Assembly (NCBI RefSeq): GCF_021513275.1
Contig: NZ_CP090978.1
Span: 4,030,001-4,094,000, forward strand
DNA from: Paenibacillus hexagrammi
GTDB taxonomy: Bacteria; Bacillota; Bacilli; Paenibacillales; NBRC-103111
Direction: 5' to 3'
Length of the DNA: 64,000 bases
Below, one piece after another: positions 1 through 9,248 of this stretch. Below the pieces are notes generated by a model. The model had not been told where the DNA came from. It ran no database searches and saw nothing but the letters and a program-made list of their open reading frames with translations. A program made the position numbers and the translations under genes. Within the stretch, counting starts at the first letter, position 1. The number at the start of each line of letters is the position of its first letter.

Positions 1-917
1 ACAATGCTCTCTCCTCTTACTAATTTAGATAATCCGTTGATCGAAAAGAGAAGCACAACACTGATCAAGCTTTTTAACATACTGATGGCAACGGAAACGG
101 AATAGCTGCCGCCTCCCATAGCCAAGTTGTATACATATAAGTCCAGAACCTGTATGGTGTCCTTATTAAAGGAGTTCTGAAATACAAAATATTGCTCCAA
201 ACCATTATTCAAGAAGCTCGCAAGCTGCAGCATCAAGAGGACAAAGTAAGTCGGCAGCAAGCTGGGCAAGGTGACATGCCGTATGCTCTGCATCCTCGTT
301 GCGCCGTCTACACGAGCCGCCTCATAGAGAGAATCATCGATCCCTGTAATGGCAGCTATATATAAAATGGCCGACCAGCCTAATGTCTTCCAAGTAGCCC
401 ACATCCACATCGTCAACCAAACATGGTCTGAGTCTTGAAGAAATAGCACCGGAGAGTCGATAAACCCCCATTGTTTCAACAACCCATTGACGATCCCCTC
501 ACTGGAGAACATGGAAAATGCGAGTGAATACACCAATACCCAGCTGATAAAATTGGGAAGCGTGGTTACCGTTTGTACAAATTTTCGAAAGCGAACCGCT
601 TTAATCTCATTGAGAAAGATGGCAAATATCATGGGAAGCCAGGAGAAAAGCAGCAGCAATCCGCTCATTCCAAACGTATTTTTGATAACCTGAAGCAGCT
701 GATCGATCTTCACTTGGTTTTCTACCAAAGAATGAAACCACTTCAAACCAACAAACGGTGATTTGGACAGCGGAATCGGCGGTGTGTAATCAAAGAACGC
801 ATACACCCACCCGTATAACGGGTAATACGCAAAGGTTGCGAGTAGAATCATAAAAGGCAATATATAGAGAAATTTCCTGATAGACATGCTTCTCAAACTG
901 TTTTCCTTTGGTCGCAC
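1..917 (-). CDS. LplB-type ABC sugar transporter permease (3' end outside window)
   Basis: Inner permease of a carbohydrate ABC importer in the LplB/YtePQ family, which usually moves oligosaccharides from plant polysaccharides. The visible ~305 residues hold a basic N-terminus, several hydrophobic membrane segments and the cytoplasmic EAA loop (YEAARVDGATRMQSIRH, then TLPSLLP) that docks on the ATPase. The frame runs off the left edge. I prefer GTG 917 because GGTGA lies 5 bases upstream; ATG 935 is in frame but has no ribosome site. A cre box lies just upstream, so glucose repression is likely. The partner permease and binding protein should lie to the left. Family assignment is firm, substrate is not. 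Confidence 0.85.
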   Translation of the reverse strand, partial: MRPKENSLRSMSIRKFLYILPFMILLATFAYYPLYGWVYAFFDYTPPIPLSKSPFVGLKWFHSLVENQVKIDQLLQVIKNTFGMSGLLLLFSWLPMIFAIFLNEIKAVRFRKFVQTVTTLPNFISWVLVYSLAFSMFSSEGIVNGLLKQWGFIDSPVLFLQDSDHVWLTMWMWATWKTLGWSAILYIAAITGIDDSLYEAARVDGATRMQSIRHVTLPSLLPTYFVLLMLQLASFLNNGLEQYFVFQNSFNKDTIQVLDLYVYNLAMGGGSYSVSVAISMLKSLISVVLLFSINGLSKLVRGESI

Positions 918-938
918 CGTGTTCACCTTCCTCATCAT

Positions 939-954
939 TAGAAAACGCTTTCAA
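939..954. promoter_or_regulatory. CcpA cre box upstream of sugar permease
   Basis: Read on the minus strand this is TTGAAAGCGTTTTCTA, a full match to the cre consensus WTGNAANCGNWNNCWW. It sits 22 bases before the chosen permease start, in the leader, where bound CcpA would block transcription. Matches to this motif occur by chance, but the position and target gene class fit. Confidence 0.6.
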
Positions 955-1149
955 CTTCAACACCCATAAGCTCAGCACCTAAGATTCATCCGTCCACAAA
1001 CCTCCCAACATTTACCACTTGTAACATGATTTTATATGACGAACCTAATGAAAACAATGATATATACACATGTAAAATTGATCTATTCTAAGATTGGGTA
1101 CATGCTTTGCTAAAGAAGATTTTTCCTAAGCTGTATAATCGCACGTAAA

Positions 1150-1194
1150 CGAAACAGCCTTAGTCCCATAACCTGCAGGACTAAGGCTGTTTCG
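1150..1194 (-). terminator. Intrinsic terminator after GH31 gene
   Basis: Perfect 17-bp inverted repeat (arms 1150-1166 and 1178-1194) with an 11-base loop, 42 bases after the GH31 stop. The T-tract on the minus strand is weak. It separates the GH31 gene from the downstream permease. Confidence 0.8.
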
Positions 1195-1235
1195 TGATTC
1201 TAGTCTATAATTACGCAGTACAAATTATCTACACT

Positions 1236-4200
1236 TTAGCTCAATATCTTCCTAGCCATAGCCGCTAGATCCTCGATATCGACCTTGCCGTCATTGTTCA
1301 AATCGGCATGTTTGTAGGCAGACCAGTTCGGGTCGGCGGAGTTTCTTCCGTATGCTGCGGCAACGATAGCTAAGTCACCAATGGAATAACGGCCGTCATC
1401 ATTCACATCGCCAGGCTGTGTTGTAATGACAGAATCCATAAAAGTCTGCAGAGCGACCGTCAATGCACTTACCGCCTGCTCTACTTGCTCCCGGGTTGCC
1501 GTAACATCATCAGCTACAGCTTTCGCTTGATCAATTGCTGCCAGCAGCAATGCTTTTGAGCCTGCCGGATACTGGCCTGTGCCGGTTCCCTCCGCAGCCA
1601 TATCATGCTTACTCTGAGCATTGGCGATTAATGCAAGCAGGGCGGTCTTGTCGATGACAACATTACTTAGTTGAACCGTGTAAGATTTGCCTTCTATTTC
1701 TGCCTCATGACCTGCTTCGTCGGCGATTAATGCTTGGGATAAAGATATCATTGAGAGAGCAGCTTGAGTATCGGATTTTACTTTCCAATGAAGCTTCAGA
1801 AGGCTGCCTTCAAGACGGGCGTTCTGTCCAACGGTAGCCACAAGGAACCGAATTTCACCTTGCTTTTGAGCCTTGTCAACAATGACTACCTCATCTGGAT
1901 TAACCGATTCTGCCGACACGAATTCCAGTTGACTCGGATCATAAGTAAATGTTAGGTCCTGAGCATAAATATTTTGATCCAGCCCGCTTAGGGTATAATC
2001 CAAATCAAAATCTGCTCCTTTAGAAGCCTCTGCAGGTCCTTGAAGAACGGCGCCAACTACCGGGGCCTTATAATCCTTAAGGAATCGGAACCAATTGAGA
2101 TCAAGGATCGAAGAAGCACTTTCGGTATTTACAAATTTCAAGTAAACATCGTGTATACCTGTAATGGATTGAGAAGGTGCCTGAATGGTCTCCCAATTAT
2201 TCCAAGATCCCGTACTTCCAAATTCCATTTCAACTGCCCGCTGGTCCTCCATGGAGTCTATCCAAACTTCCAGCTTACCGCCCTGTAGTCCACTAGCCAA
2301 ACGTGCTTCAAAACCGTTTACGCCACCTGTTCCAAAATCTACATCAGAAAATTTAACCCAATCTCCGTTTTCAATATGGTTGAGCTTATAACCACCGCTA
2401 TCATCACTGGATGCACCTACATCTACGCCTTGGCGTGTTGAAGCGGTCTCAGCTTCTATGGTTCCGTAAGCATCCGCTATTTTCGGAGCGTAATCAAATC
2501 TCACATAATCAAGATTGTAATTGCCTGGATTTGTGCTGCCCTCCACGTTGATTTTGAGCGTATTCGCGCCTGCATCTAGCTTTACATCCGATATGATGTA
2601 GTCGAACCAATCTCCGTTCTTGTTCGCGTCTCCCCAGGTAGGTGTTACCTTAAGGGCGAAATCAGTTACCTTAGCATTATTTAAGTACAAAGCGCCTTGA
2701 CGCGGAGTGGAATCATACTTGGGATCATTCTTTTTGCCGCTATTACTGCGCAGGATCAGATTGTAATTTCCGGCCTTCTGGATATCCACGGTAAATTGCA
2801 CGTAATTTCCAACGTTCTTGAATCCTTTTGCAAAACCTGTTCCTGTATAGCCTTTCCACTCCGTGTCAATGGTTACTCCCTTCATTGTGGCTTGCTCCAA
2901 TTCAAACTTATCACCAGAGTTTATCACAGGTCCTGCTGAGCCCTCTTCTCCAAGAGCCGGCTCCACAACGCCATCAGAATCAAGAGTGATCTCGATCTGC
3001 TCCCCGGTATCAGCAGTCTTCACGTAGACCACACCGCTTGCGGGGTCGACCCAGTAAGCCTCACTACTTGCATTAAAGTTCTCCAAGGAATCCACTGCCT
3101 GTATAGGTGCTTCGTTTACGGTAACCCCCCTTACATTGTTGATATGGTTAAATTTGAGATTGTAGGAGCGTTCAACTGGTTTAAATGCTGACACATTTGG
3201 AGTTACTCTTTTGTTTATTCTAAATGTAATATTGTTCCCAGCTTGGTGACTGTCGAATTTTGTTGTGCTGTATGCATTCTCCGTGATGTATTTTCTGGAT
3301 CGTCCGTCGTCCTCATATAACGTAAAGGAAGTATCAGCTTTTGGATAGATATCCAATGTTAGAGGATTTAAGGGCTTCTCGTCCGCGTAGTTCATGTCAG
3401 GGCCCATAGGTATGATGGCGCCTGATTTCACAAATACCGGTATATCCGTAAGTTTTGCATTGACATAAACGTCTCTTCCACTTTCTCCGCCTTCATACCT
3501 TTGCCCCGTATAATAGTTGTACCAGGTCGTTTTCGCAGGAAGCCATAATTTCACCATCGTATCGCTTTCTGAAAGAGCCGGAGCTACAAGGAACCAATCA
3601 CCGTAGTAGTAATGTCTGTTCAGATCCCAAGTTTTGGAATTGTTTTGATTCCCATCTTCTAAGAACATCGGTCTCATCATAGGTACGCCTTGGCTATAAC
3701 CCTGCCATGCCAAAGAATAGGTGTAGGGATATAAGGCATAACGTATTTTAAGATTCTTCTTAAGTGTATCCTGCGCTGTACTGCTGAATGTCCAAGGTTC
3801 GCGCCCGCCATGTCCATGTGCACGCATGATACCGTTCCAAGCACCGAATTCAGCTACCCATCTTGTGTAGAGATTGTCATTAGGTCTTTGCAAGAAGCCG
3901 CCAAGGTCATGTGATGTAGTCCAGTAACCAACAAGACCCGATTCAAGACCATAGCCGATCTGATATCCCATTTCTTCCGTCGTGTTCTGAATATCTCCTG
4001 ACCAAGCGGTAGCAAAGTGCTGCCCGGCATAGCTTCCTCTAGTGATGAACATAGGTCGGGATTCGTCCGTGTAATTTTTCCAGGCTTCATACACACTCTT
4101 GGTTGAAAGTGTCGGCATCCAGTTGTTATGAGTACTGCCCTCAGCAATATCAAATTCATCAGGCCAGAACCAGTCGCCGTATCCAGGCTTGATAACATTG

Positions 4201-5159
4201 TCCATATGAGCTTGGGTCCACTTTTCATTGACGGCAGGATTCAAAAACCGGCCACCCTGTGTAGCCGGGTCACTATCCTTGACCTTAGCCTCCGGCGTTC
4301 CTTTATTATTGTGAAGCCCTACCTCAAATCCCATTGAATCCGCCTTCGCAAACATGGAATCCAGGTCAGGGAAACGTGTAGGATCCCAACGGTGCGGACT
4401 CCATTTATCTCCCCGCCACCCGTAGTCAAATACATAGACATCACTAGGGTAAGAGCCCTGGCCGTCATACTTACCAGCGCCCCTCAGATGATCCAGCCAA
4501 TCTAAGAACTCGGCTTGCGTAGCATTATCATTGCCATACTTGGAGAGCATGAAGCCGTGGGCCCATTTACCGTAAAGCTCCATTCGGCCCGTCAGCTCCG
4601 CATACTGGTTGAGAATCGTTTTAAAGTCGGGGCCGTACATGAAGTAATAATCCAGATAATCCTTTGTCTCAAAGCCTCCGCCTCTTTTAAAAAACTTCGT
4701 GTTTTGATCAATTGTATTAAGAAATATACCGTAACCCACTGTACTCATATAGAAGGGCGCAATGAGCTGCCCATGGTCCATGCCAAAATCCGTCACATCC
4801 AAGTCATATTTGTTCAGCTGCTCGCTGTGTCCCTTCTCCCCTGTTCCGAAGCCAAAAATACCGCCGCCTCCAGGCCCCTCCACTTTCTTAACTCCTCTGA
4901 CACCGGTGCTTGCATCCCAATACATCCCCTGATCATCGGCGTCCTTGCTAAGCAAGGTGATGTTATCCTTCTTATACATCTGTACCCTTACAGGAGACTT
5001 TTGAACCCTGATCACCATATCTTTGGTTTCAATTTTGATATATGTCCCTTCGTCACTTACCGTTTTTTCAACATCAGCCCAGTCATTCTTTTGAACCATA
5101 TAATAGGTTTCATCCGGTTGACGGTAAGTACCGTCAACAGAAAGCTGAACTCTAGCCAT
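1236..5159 (-). CDS. Modular GH31 glycoside hydrolase with cohesin-dockerin tail (5' end disrupted)
   Basis: Glycoside hydrolase family 31 (alpha-xylosidase/alpha-glucosidase type; exact substrate unknown), 1307 aa from ATG 5159. The catalytic region covers about residues 1-600, with a candidate nucleophile Asp in WPDEFD (~334) and the acid Asp in AWSGD (~389). A C-terminal beta region follows, then a CBM35-like domain (~750-880), a CBM6-like domain (~885-1020), a cohesin-like domain (~1030-1162), a helical FIVAR-like spacer (~1163-1249) and a type I dockerin with two full calcium loops (DVNDDGRYSIGD and DLNNDGKVDIED). Codons upstream of 5159 stay open and encode a signal peptide, but an IS element cuts them from their start. 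The gene is therefore probably silent or makes a non-secreted protein. The context suggests a role in xylan or xyloglucan side-chain removal. Confidence 0.85.
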   Translation of the reverse strand: MARVQLSVDGTYRQPDETYYMVQKNDWADVEKTVSDEGTYIKIETKDMVIRVQKSPVRVQMYKKDNITLLSKDADDQGMYWDASTGVRGVKKVEGPGGGGIFGFGTGEKGHSEQLNKYDLDVTDFGMDHGQLIAPFYMSTVGYGIFLNTIDQNTKFFKRGGGFETKDYLDYYFMYGPDFKTILNQYAELTGRMELYGKWAHGFMLSKYGNDNATQAEFLDWLDHLRGAGKYDGQGSYPSDVYVFDYGWRGDKWSPHRWDPTRFPDLDSMFAKADSMGFEVGLHNNKGTPEAKVKDSDPATQGGRFLNPAVNEKWTQAHMDNVIKPGYGDWFWPDEFDIAEGSTHNNWMPTLSTKSVYEAWKNYTDESRPMFITRGSYAGQHFATAWSGDIQNTTEEMGYQIGYGLESGLVGYWTTSHDLGGFLQRPNDNLYTRWVAEFGAWNGIMRAHGHGGREPWTFSSTAQDTLKKNLKIRYALYPYTYSLAWQGYSQGVPMMRPMFLEDGNQNNSKTWDLNRHYYYGDWFLVAPALSESDTMVKLWLPAKTTWYNYYTGQRYEGGESGRDVYVNAKLTDIPVFVKSGAIIPMGPDMNYADEKPLNPLTLDIYPKADTSFTLYEDDGRSRKYITENAYSTTKFDSHQAGNNITFRINKRVTPNVSAFKPVERSYNLKFNHINNVRGVTVNEAPIQAVDSLENFNASSEAYWVDPASGVVYVKTADTGEQIEITLDSDGVVEPALGEEGSAGPVINSGDKFELEQATMKGVTIDTEWKGYTGTGFAKGFKNVGNYVQFTVDIQKAGNYNLILRSNSGKKNDPKYDSTPRQGALYLNNAKVTDFALKVTPTWGDANKNGDWFDYIISDVKLDAGANTLKINVEGSTNPGNYNLDYVRFDYAPKIADAYGTIEAETASTRQGVDVGASSDDSGGYKLNHIENGDWVKFSDVDFGTGGVNGFEARLASGLQGGKLEVWIDSMEDQRAVEMEFGSTGSWNNWETIQAPSQSITGIHDVYLKFVNTESASSILDLNWFRFLKDYKAPVVGAVLQGPAEASKGADFDLDYTLSGLDQNIYAQDLTFTYDPSQLEFVSAESVNPDEVVIVDKAQKQGEIRFLVATVGQNARLEGSLLKLHWKVKSDTQAALSMISLSQALIADEAGHEAEIEGKSYTVQLSNVVIDKTALLALIANAQSKHDMAAEGTGTGQYPAGSKALLLAAIDQAKAVADDVTATREQVEQAVSALTVALQTFMDSVITTQPGDVNDDGRYSIGDLAIVAAAYGRNSADPNWSAYKHADLNNDGKVDIEDLAAMARKILS

Positions 5160-5353
5160 TCTAGAGGTACAGAGCTCTATCTTTACTTCCTGATTTCCAG
5201 AGGAAATGGTAATGATGTTGCCTTCTACCTTATTTGAGGTATGATCTGAGATGTTGACCGTCTGCGCATATGCAGAAGGTCCTTTACCAATGATTGGAGC
5301 TAAAGTAATGACTATAGAGAATGTAAGTAATGCACATAGTAATTTTTTAAACC
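5160..5353 (-). pseudogene. Orphaned signal-peptide segment of GH31 gene
   Basis: In frame with the GH31 gene and with no stop, this stretch encodes a basic stretch plus hydrophobic core (FKKLLCALLTFSIVITLAP) and a cleavage-like site (AYAQ), then about 38 mature residues. It has no start codon and abuts the IS end at 5358. The probable original start lies beyond the IS (ATG at 9022-9020, behind GGGGGAAGAG). That start is in the same frame, but a TAA stands directly before the CATG target. Confidence 0.7.
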
Positions 5354-5359
5354 CATGAC

Positions 5360-5739
5360 CTATGCAGTTCGTGGTAGTAGTTGGTAATTACCAGGTTTAG
5401 GTATAACCCAAAGAAGCACCAAATAGTGCTCTGGCCAAAAAAGCTCAATTAGTCTTGCAAACTGCTGCACTTGTGTGTCACAATCAATAGTGATTCGCTG
5501 AATGCCCTTGCGGTTGTTCACGCGGACCTGACAACGAGTGTGGAAGAGGCCACGAACCATTTCGCCGTGGGTGTAGCCTTCATCATCACTCGTTTTTTCT
5601 TTGTTCAGTTCAAAGAGCGCAATCGCTAATAAAGTTTCGGCGACAAACAACAACTCGAAATGGGCATGATGATGCGCCTCGTATTCGGAATGGCATTTTT
5701 CAAAAGCTAATTCCTGTTTGGCCGAGCGAAAGAATACTT
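5360..5739 (-). pseudogene. IS4-superfamily transposase, 3' exon
   Basis: C-terminal part of the transposase, from VFFRSAKQELAFEKC to LLPRTA, colinear with the end of the intact-length copy at 50875-52341. It contains the second half of the YREK region (FFR..K) that completes the DDE active site. The stop lies inside the left terminal repeat. Accurate splicing of the intron joins ATTG to AAGTATTC and recreates RWRI-E-VFFR in frame. Functional transposase would require splicing. Confidence 0.8.
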
Positions 5740-5797
5740 GTCGGGTAAAGAATTGGCGCGGTGTCGTTTGCGACCCGTTTCCAGCCCCTCCCCATAA

Positions 5798-5830
5798 GAA
5801 CTGCTCGTGAGGTTTTCCCTCAAGCAGCTC
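5798..5830 (-). ncRNA. Group II intron domain V catalytic hairpin
   Basis: On the minus strand this 33-base hairpin begins GAGCTGCTTGAGG, has a GAAA-like loop and closes with ACCTCACGAGCAGTTC. This is the size and shape of domain V, including the conserved AGC triad in the 5' arm and the asymmetric bulge in the 3' arm. It lies about 55 bases upstream of the predicted 3' splice site, leaving room for domain VI. Confidence 0.82.
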
Positions 5831-5883
5831 ACCCAGTAAACTTCTTCAAAAGGGTTATGAGACCTATCAAATGGCGATCACTT

Positions 5884-7197
5884 TCATCGGTATCCTTCTA
5901 CGTTCTTGAGGGGATGGACTTTCCAATCCCAATATAGTCCCAATACACCGTAGAGGTACTCATTACTCCATCTTCGCCATCCGACACTACGCTTTCTTCT
6001 CCGTTTTCTTCTCGTCAGCAAGGTTCGTATTTTCATCTCCGTGTAGTCACGCACCTCGCTAAATGCATCACTCGAATTGCCAACCCGAAAATAATTCACC
6101 CATCCAGCTAATACGGCATTGATCCGTTTCACCATGTCTTTTGCCGGGGTTGCCCCGCCATTTTGGATTAGCTCGCGGATTCGCGCCTTGACTGCAATGC
6201 GTGCTTTCTTCTTCGGTGTCATGAGGATGAAGTATCCAGTTCCACTACGGTTTGGTACTCGCCTTAAGTCAAATCCAAGGAAAGCAAATGCCTCGCCTTT
6301 CAGGACGTTAACCATCCGAGTTTTCTCCAGATTTAGTTCTACACCCAACGGTTTCAGCTGTTCCTGAAGTCTTTTAAGAGCTAGTTCAGCCCACCCTTGT
6401 TTGCTGGAGTGTCCGCTTACGGTGATCACCATATCATCGGCAAATCGATGGTAATTGACCGCTTCGTAACTGCCTTCTGCCGTTTTACGCCGAATGGCAT
6501 CAAATGCCCAGTCTACCTCATTCAGGTAGATATTCGAAGCTAATGGAGAAAACGGCCCACCTTGGGGTACGCCGATCTTTCCCGCCGCTTTTATCACCTG
6601 TTTGATCAGGTGCATCACTTGTGGGTCTTGGATGCGCTTCGACATCTTCTCCAGTAGAATCGAGTGCCGGATTGTATCAAAGTATCGGGATAAATCGACA
6701 TCGATTACATTGGTCATGCGTCGCAGTACACTTCGTCTCACTTCGGCTAATGCTTGGTGAGGTGAGCGCTTCGGTCGAAATCCATACGAATTTGGGCAGA
6801 AGTCAGCTTCAAAGATCGCTTCGAGAATCAATTTTAGAGCACCTTGTACAACGCGATCCCGGATTACGGGAATTTGTAAAGTTCGCATTTTGCCGTTCGC
6901 CTTCGGTATATCTACCTTCCGGTTGGCTTGAGGTTGGTACGTTCCCGTTTGGAGTTCTTCTTGGATGCCTTCGAGAAACGGGATAACACCCTCTTTTTCC
7001 ACGTCTGCGAAGCTTTGTCCGTCTGTGCCTGCGGCACCGCCGTTTTTCTTCGCATGTCGGTACGCTTCATGGAGAGTCGTTATGCTGGTTATGTGGGTAA
7101 ATAGACCCCAGAACCGATGCGTAGGTTCAGACTTCGCCTTTTGATATATCCGTTGCCTCAGTTCCTGCAGACTGATGGGTGTTTTTGTCATTTTCAC
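5884..7197 (-). CDS. ltrA: Group II intron reverse transcriptase/maturase
   Basis: Intron-encoded protein, 437 aa, that helps splicing and copies the intron into DNA during mobility. Reverse transcriptase motifs are in order: PKANGKMRTLQIP (~98), SYGFRPKRSPHQA (~137), DVDLSRYFD (~166), GVPQGGPFSPLASN (~209) and the catalytic FADD (~252-255). The maturase X region follows, with a basic C-terminus (RRKRRRKRS). No HNH endonuclease domain is visible after the maturase domain. GTG 7197 follows AAAGGAGG at good spacing; ATG 7191 is an alternative. All catalytic residues are present, so the protein looks functional. Confidence 0.93.
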   Translation of the reverse strand: MKMTKTPISLQELRQRIYQKAKSEPTHRFWGLFTHITSITTLHEAYRHAKKNGGAAGTDGQSFADVEKEGVIPFLEGIQEELQTGTYQPQANRKVDIPKANGKMRTLQIPVIRDRVVQGALKLILEAIFEADFCPNSYGFRPKRSPHQALAEVRRSVLRRMTNVIDVDLSRYFDTIRHSILLEKMSKRIQDPQVMHLIKQVIKAAGKIGVPQGGPFSPLASNIYLNEVDWAFDAIRRKTAEGSYEAVNYHRFADDMVITVSGHSSKQGWAELALKRLQEQLKPLGVELNLEKTRMVNVLKGEAFAFLGFDLRRVPNRSGTGYFILMTPKKKARIAVKARIRELIQNGGATPAKDMVKRINAVLAGWVNYFRVGNSSDAFSEVRDYTEMKIRTLLTRRKRRRKRSVGWRRWSNEYLYGVLGLYWDWKVHPLKNVEGYR

Positions 7198-7710
7198 CCT
7201 TGCCTCCTTTGGTTATACGGATTTGTTTACCGGTCCGGACCCTTCCCTCCCCGCGCGTTTTGCTGCACGCGGATCTAAAGTACTACGGTCCGATCCGCCA
7301 CCCTGACATCTGCATGTCCCATTTCCCGATCACGGTTATAGGGAATGCCTCCTCGGTGAGCTTTCTTCACCGGATGCCGAGGGCTTCTCCAGTTTCCATA
7401 ACATCTTTCACTCCATGTCGCCGCTGATACCCCGCCGGTGAGAACTGCCGTTTCAGACTCTTTCGGTCAGTTCTTGCTGCTTTCGCGCGTTATCGACCGT
7501 CTCAGCCACCGGAATTGCGTGTAACGAGGCTACGTCTGCGTTCACTGTACGTTACAACCTGGAATTTTGCCCATGCTCCTTTTGAGCGTGATGTCAGAGG
7601 GCTTCACCGTCTCGCTTTCGCTCCACGGCGCCTCTCAGGCTACGGGAGTCTAGTCTTTTCTCCCGGTCGGACTTTCACCGACTAGATGTTGTGTCCTTAA
7701 CTGGACACGC

Positions 7711-8839
7711 CAATGCGCCAGCGCTTGGCATAGGTCTGAACCACGTCTTTCGGAGCATCGTGGCGATTGCTAATTAACAAATAAGCGCCTTTGTAAGTAG
7801 CAGGCTCTTCTCCTTTTTCCTCTTGATCAGCATCCGTTATCGGTTGGTCATCTTCTTTCAAACGTATCGCAACAACAGCAGCTACAAGAACATACCGCTG
7901 CTTGGTCACTTGGTTCCCTTTCCGATTCACGGTTGCGTAAGGGCGCTTCATGTAGATATCCGGTATCGAAATGGAGGTCAGACCGGATGCCTCCCCACCT
8001 AACAGCTCCTTAAAGACCTCCCGGATCAGCATGACTGGAGTCAGCGGTACATAGCGTTCCCGACGAGTGCCGGGTTCGATGACTTTACGAAACAGAGCCG
8101 TGTTGCGTTTGGCTTTGGTGACCCAATCAAAGTTATTCTCCTCCAGGAACGAGAAGAAATGCTTGCAAAGGTACCACCGATCCATGGCTACCCACAAGCG
8201 GCATGAAACAGATTCCCGCAACATGAGTAGCATTTGCTTGGCCAAATCGATTTTAGTCAAGCCTTCTCCTTTTGTTTCGGGCTTATGCCAAATCCGGAAA
8301 AACAACGGATACTCCAATCCGCTCTTCCGAACAGCTTGTAGAACAACCAAATTGGTTGCCCATACATAGACTTTGGCGGAGTGGTCATAGAGCCAGCACA
8401 GAAACGGAAGCAGCTTGGCAAAGGGATGCGCGCTGTGGGTATCATCGAGATTTACGACATCTCCATCAGTAAGCGCAGTTACAGGATCCTGCTGCAAGCG
8501 CTCAACACGCTTTTTTCCAAAAGTCGTCCAAGCAAAGCCTTTCGTTAAAAAGCGACTTAACGTGTACTGTGCAAGCTTCCAAGGCTGAAACATTCGCTTC
8601 AGCAAAGCGTCTTTGTCGGCCAATTGCGCTATCTGGGTAACGGAAGAGCAATTGGCAACGAGGCCGACGACGTAGAGGAAGCAAATTAACCAAGACGGAG
8701 TACCGTTACGTTTCATGATGCCAGATTGTGCGAGTAACAAAGAGAAGTCAAAACGCTCCCACAGACTTTTCAGAATGGGAGCTCCAGCACATTCGCTGTG
8801 ATTTAAATCTTTAAACTTCGGCTTTTGTAACGCTGACAT
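7711..8839 (-). pseudogene. IS4-superfamily transposase, 5' exon
   Basis: N-terminal ~376 residues of a DDE transposase, ending at KRWRI before the intron; unspliced translation adds GVSS and stops at 7697. The first two acidic residues are visible in NLDDTHSAHP and VAMDRWYLC, and the YREK signature begins at YAKRWRI. ATG 8839 (MSALQKPKF) has AGGTGAT 6 bases upstream; an in-frame ATG at 8878 has no such site. It is closely similar to copy 2 through its length, with many synonymous differences, so the two copies are not recent duplicates. Confidence 0.85.
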
Positions 8840-9156
8840 TGGAATATCACCTATAATCTGTAAGATATACCTGTTCAAAAAGGTATCCTTCGCGATTATT
8901 GTGGTGTTTCTGAAAAGTCAAGTGGTTTTTATGAACTTAGGTAAAAATTATAATGAATTCTAAGCTTTTCCCATCAATTGGGGTGAACTGCATAGGTCAT
9001 GTTAAACCATATTAGCATCCATCTCTTCCCCCAATTGGTTAAATTTGGTTTATTAATGAAAATTCATTTCAGTCAAATCATATCTCAGCACGTTAACCCA
9101 GCCATCCATGGGATCGTCGACATTGACTTGTATCCGTTCCCATTACAAGTGAAAGA

Positions 9157-9192
9157 AGAGATAGGGGTTAGTCGGACTATTTCCCTATCTCT
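9157..9192 (-). terminator. Terminator after GH67 gene
   Basis: Perfect 10-bp stem (AGAGATAGGG and CCCTATCTCT) 57 bases after the GH67 stop, followed on the minus strand by a T-rich TCTTTC. The rest of 9002-9248 holds the original leader and start of the GH31 gene. Confidence 0.7.
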
Positions 9193-9248
9193 CTTCCACA
9201 GGCGGGACTGCACCTATCTATGGATCCGGTTCTCTATGTTAATCCAGC

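Larger units (their letters stand above)
5740..7710 (-). mobile_element. Group II intron inside the IS4-superfamily transposase
   Basis: About 1971 bases interrupt the transposase between the codons for RWRI and EVFF. The 3' end is GAC before exon AAGTATTC, fitting the usual AY ending. The 5' end reads GCGTGTCC at 7710; a canonical GTGYG-like start would be GTGTC at 7708, so the 5' edge is uncertain by two bases. Only the 7710 edge keeps the joined transposase in frame. Domain V is at 5798-5830 and the maturase ORF sits in the region expected for domain IV. The 7198-7710 part holds no ORF and should fold as domains I-III. The intron lies on the IS coding strand, as needed for splicing. Confidence 0.87.
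5358..8997 (-). mobile_element. IS4-superfamily insertion sequence, copy 1, carrying a group II intron
   Basis: A 3640-bp element bounded by inverted repeats: ACCTATGCAGTTC at 5358-5370 and its complement at 8985-8997, 13 bp perfect. CATG flanks it directly on both sides (5354-5357 and 8998-9001), so the target duplication is 4 bp. Without the ~1971-bp intron it is about 1669 bp, matching the intron-free copy 2 (1658 bp) at 50686. The element separates the GH31 gene from its start and promoter region. It is transcribed in the same direction as GH31. Confidence 0.88.

Noticed and set aside
4515-5237. 240-codon open frame on the plus strand opposite the GH31 gene
   Set aside because: It is antisense to a clear coding region, lacks a ribosome site and resembles no protein.
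7198-7696. Possible small genes in the intron 5' region
   Set aside because: The region is structured and G/C-rich as expected for ribozyme domains I-III, and no frame has a ribosome site.
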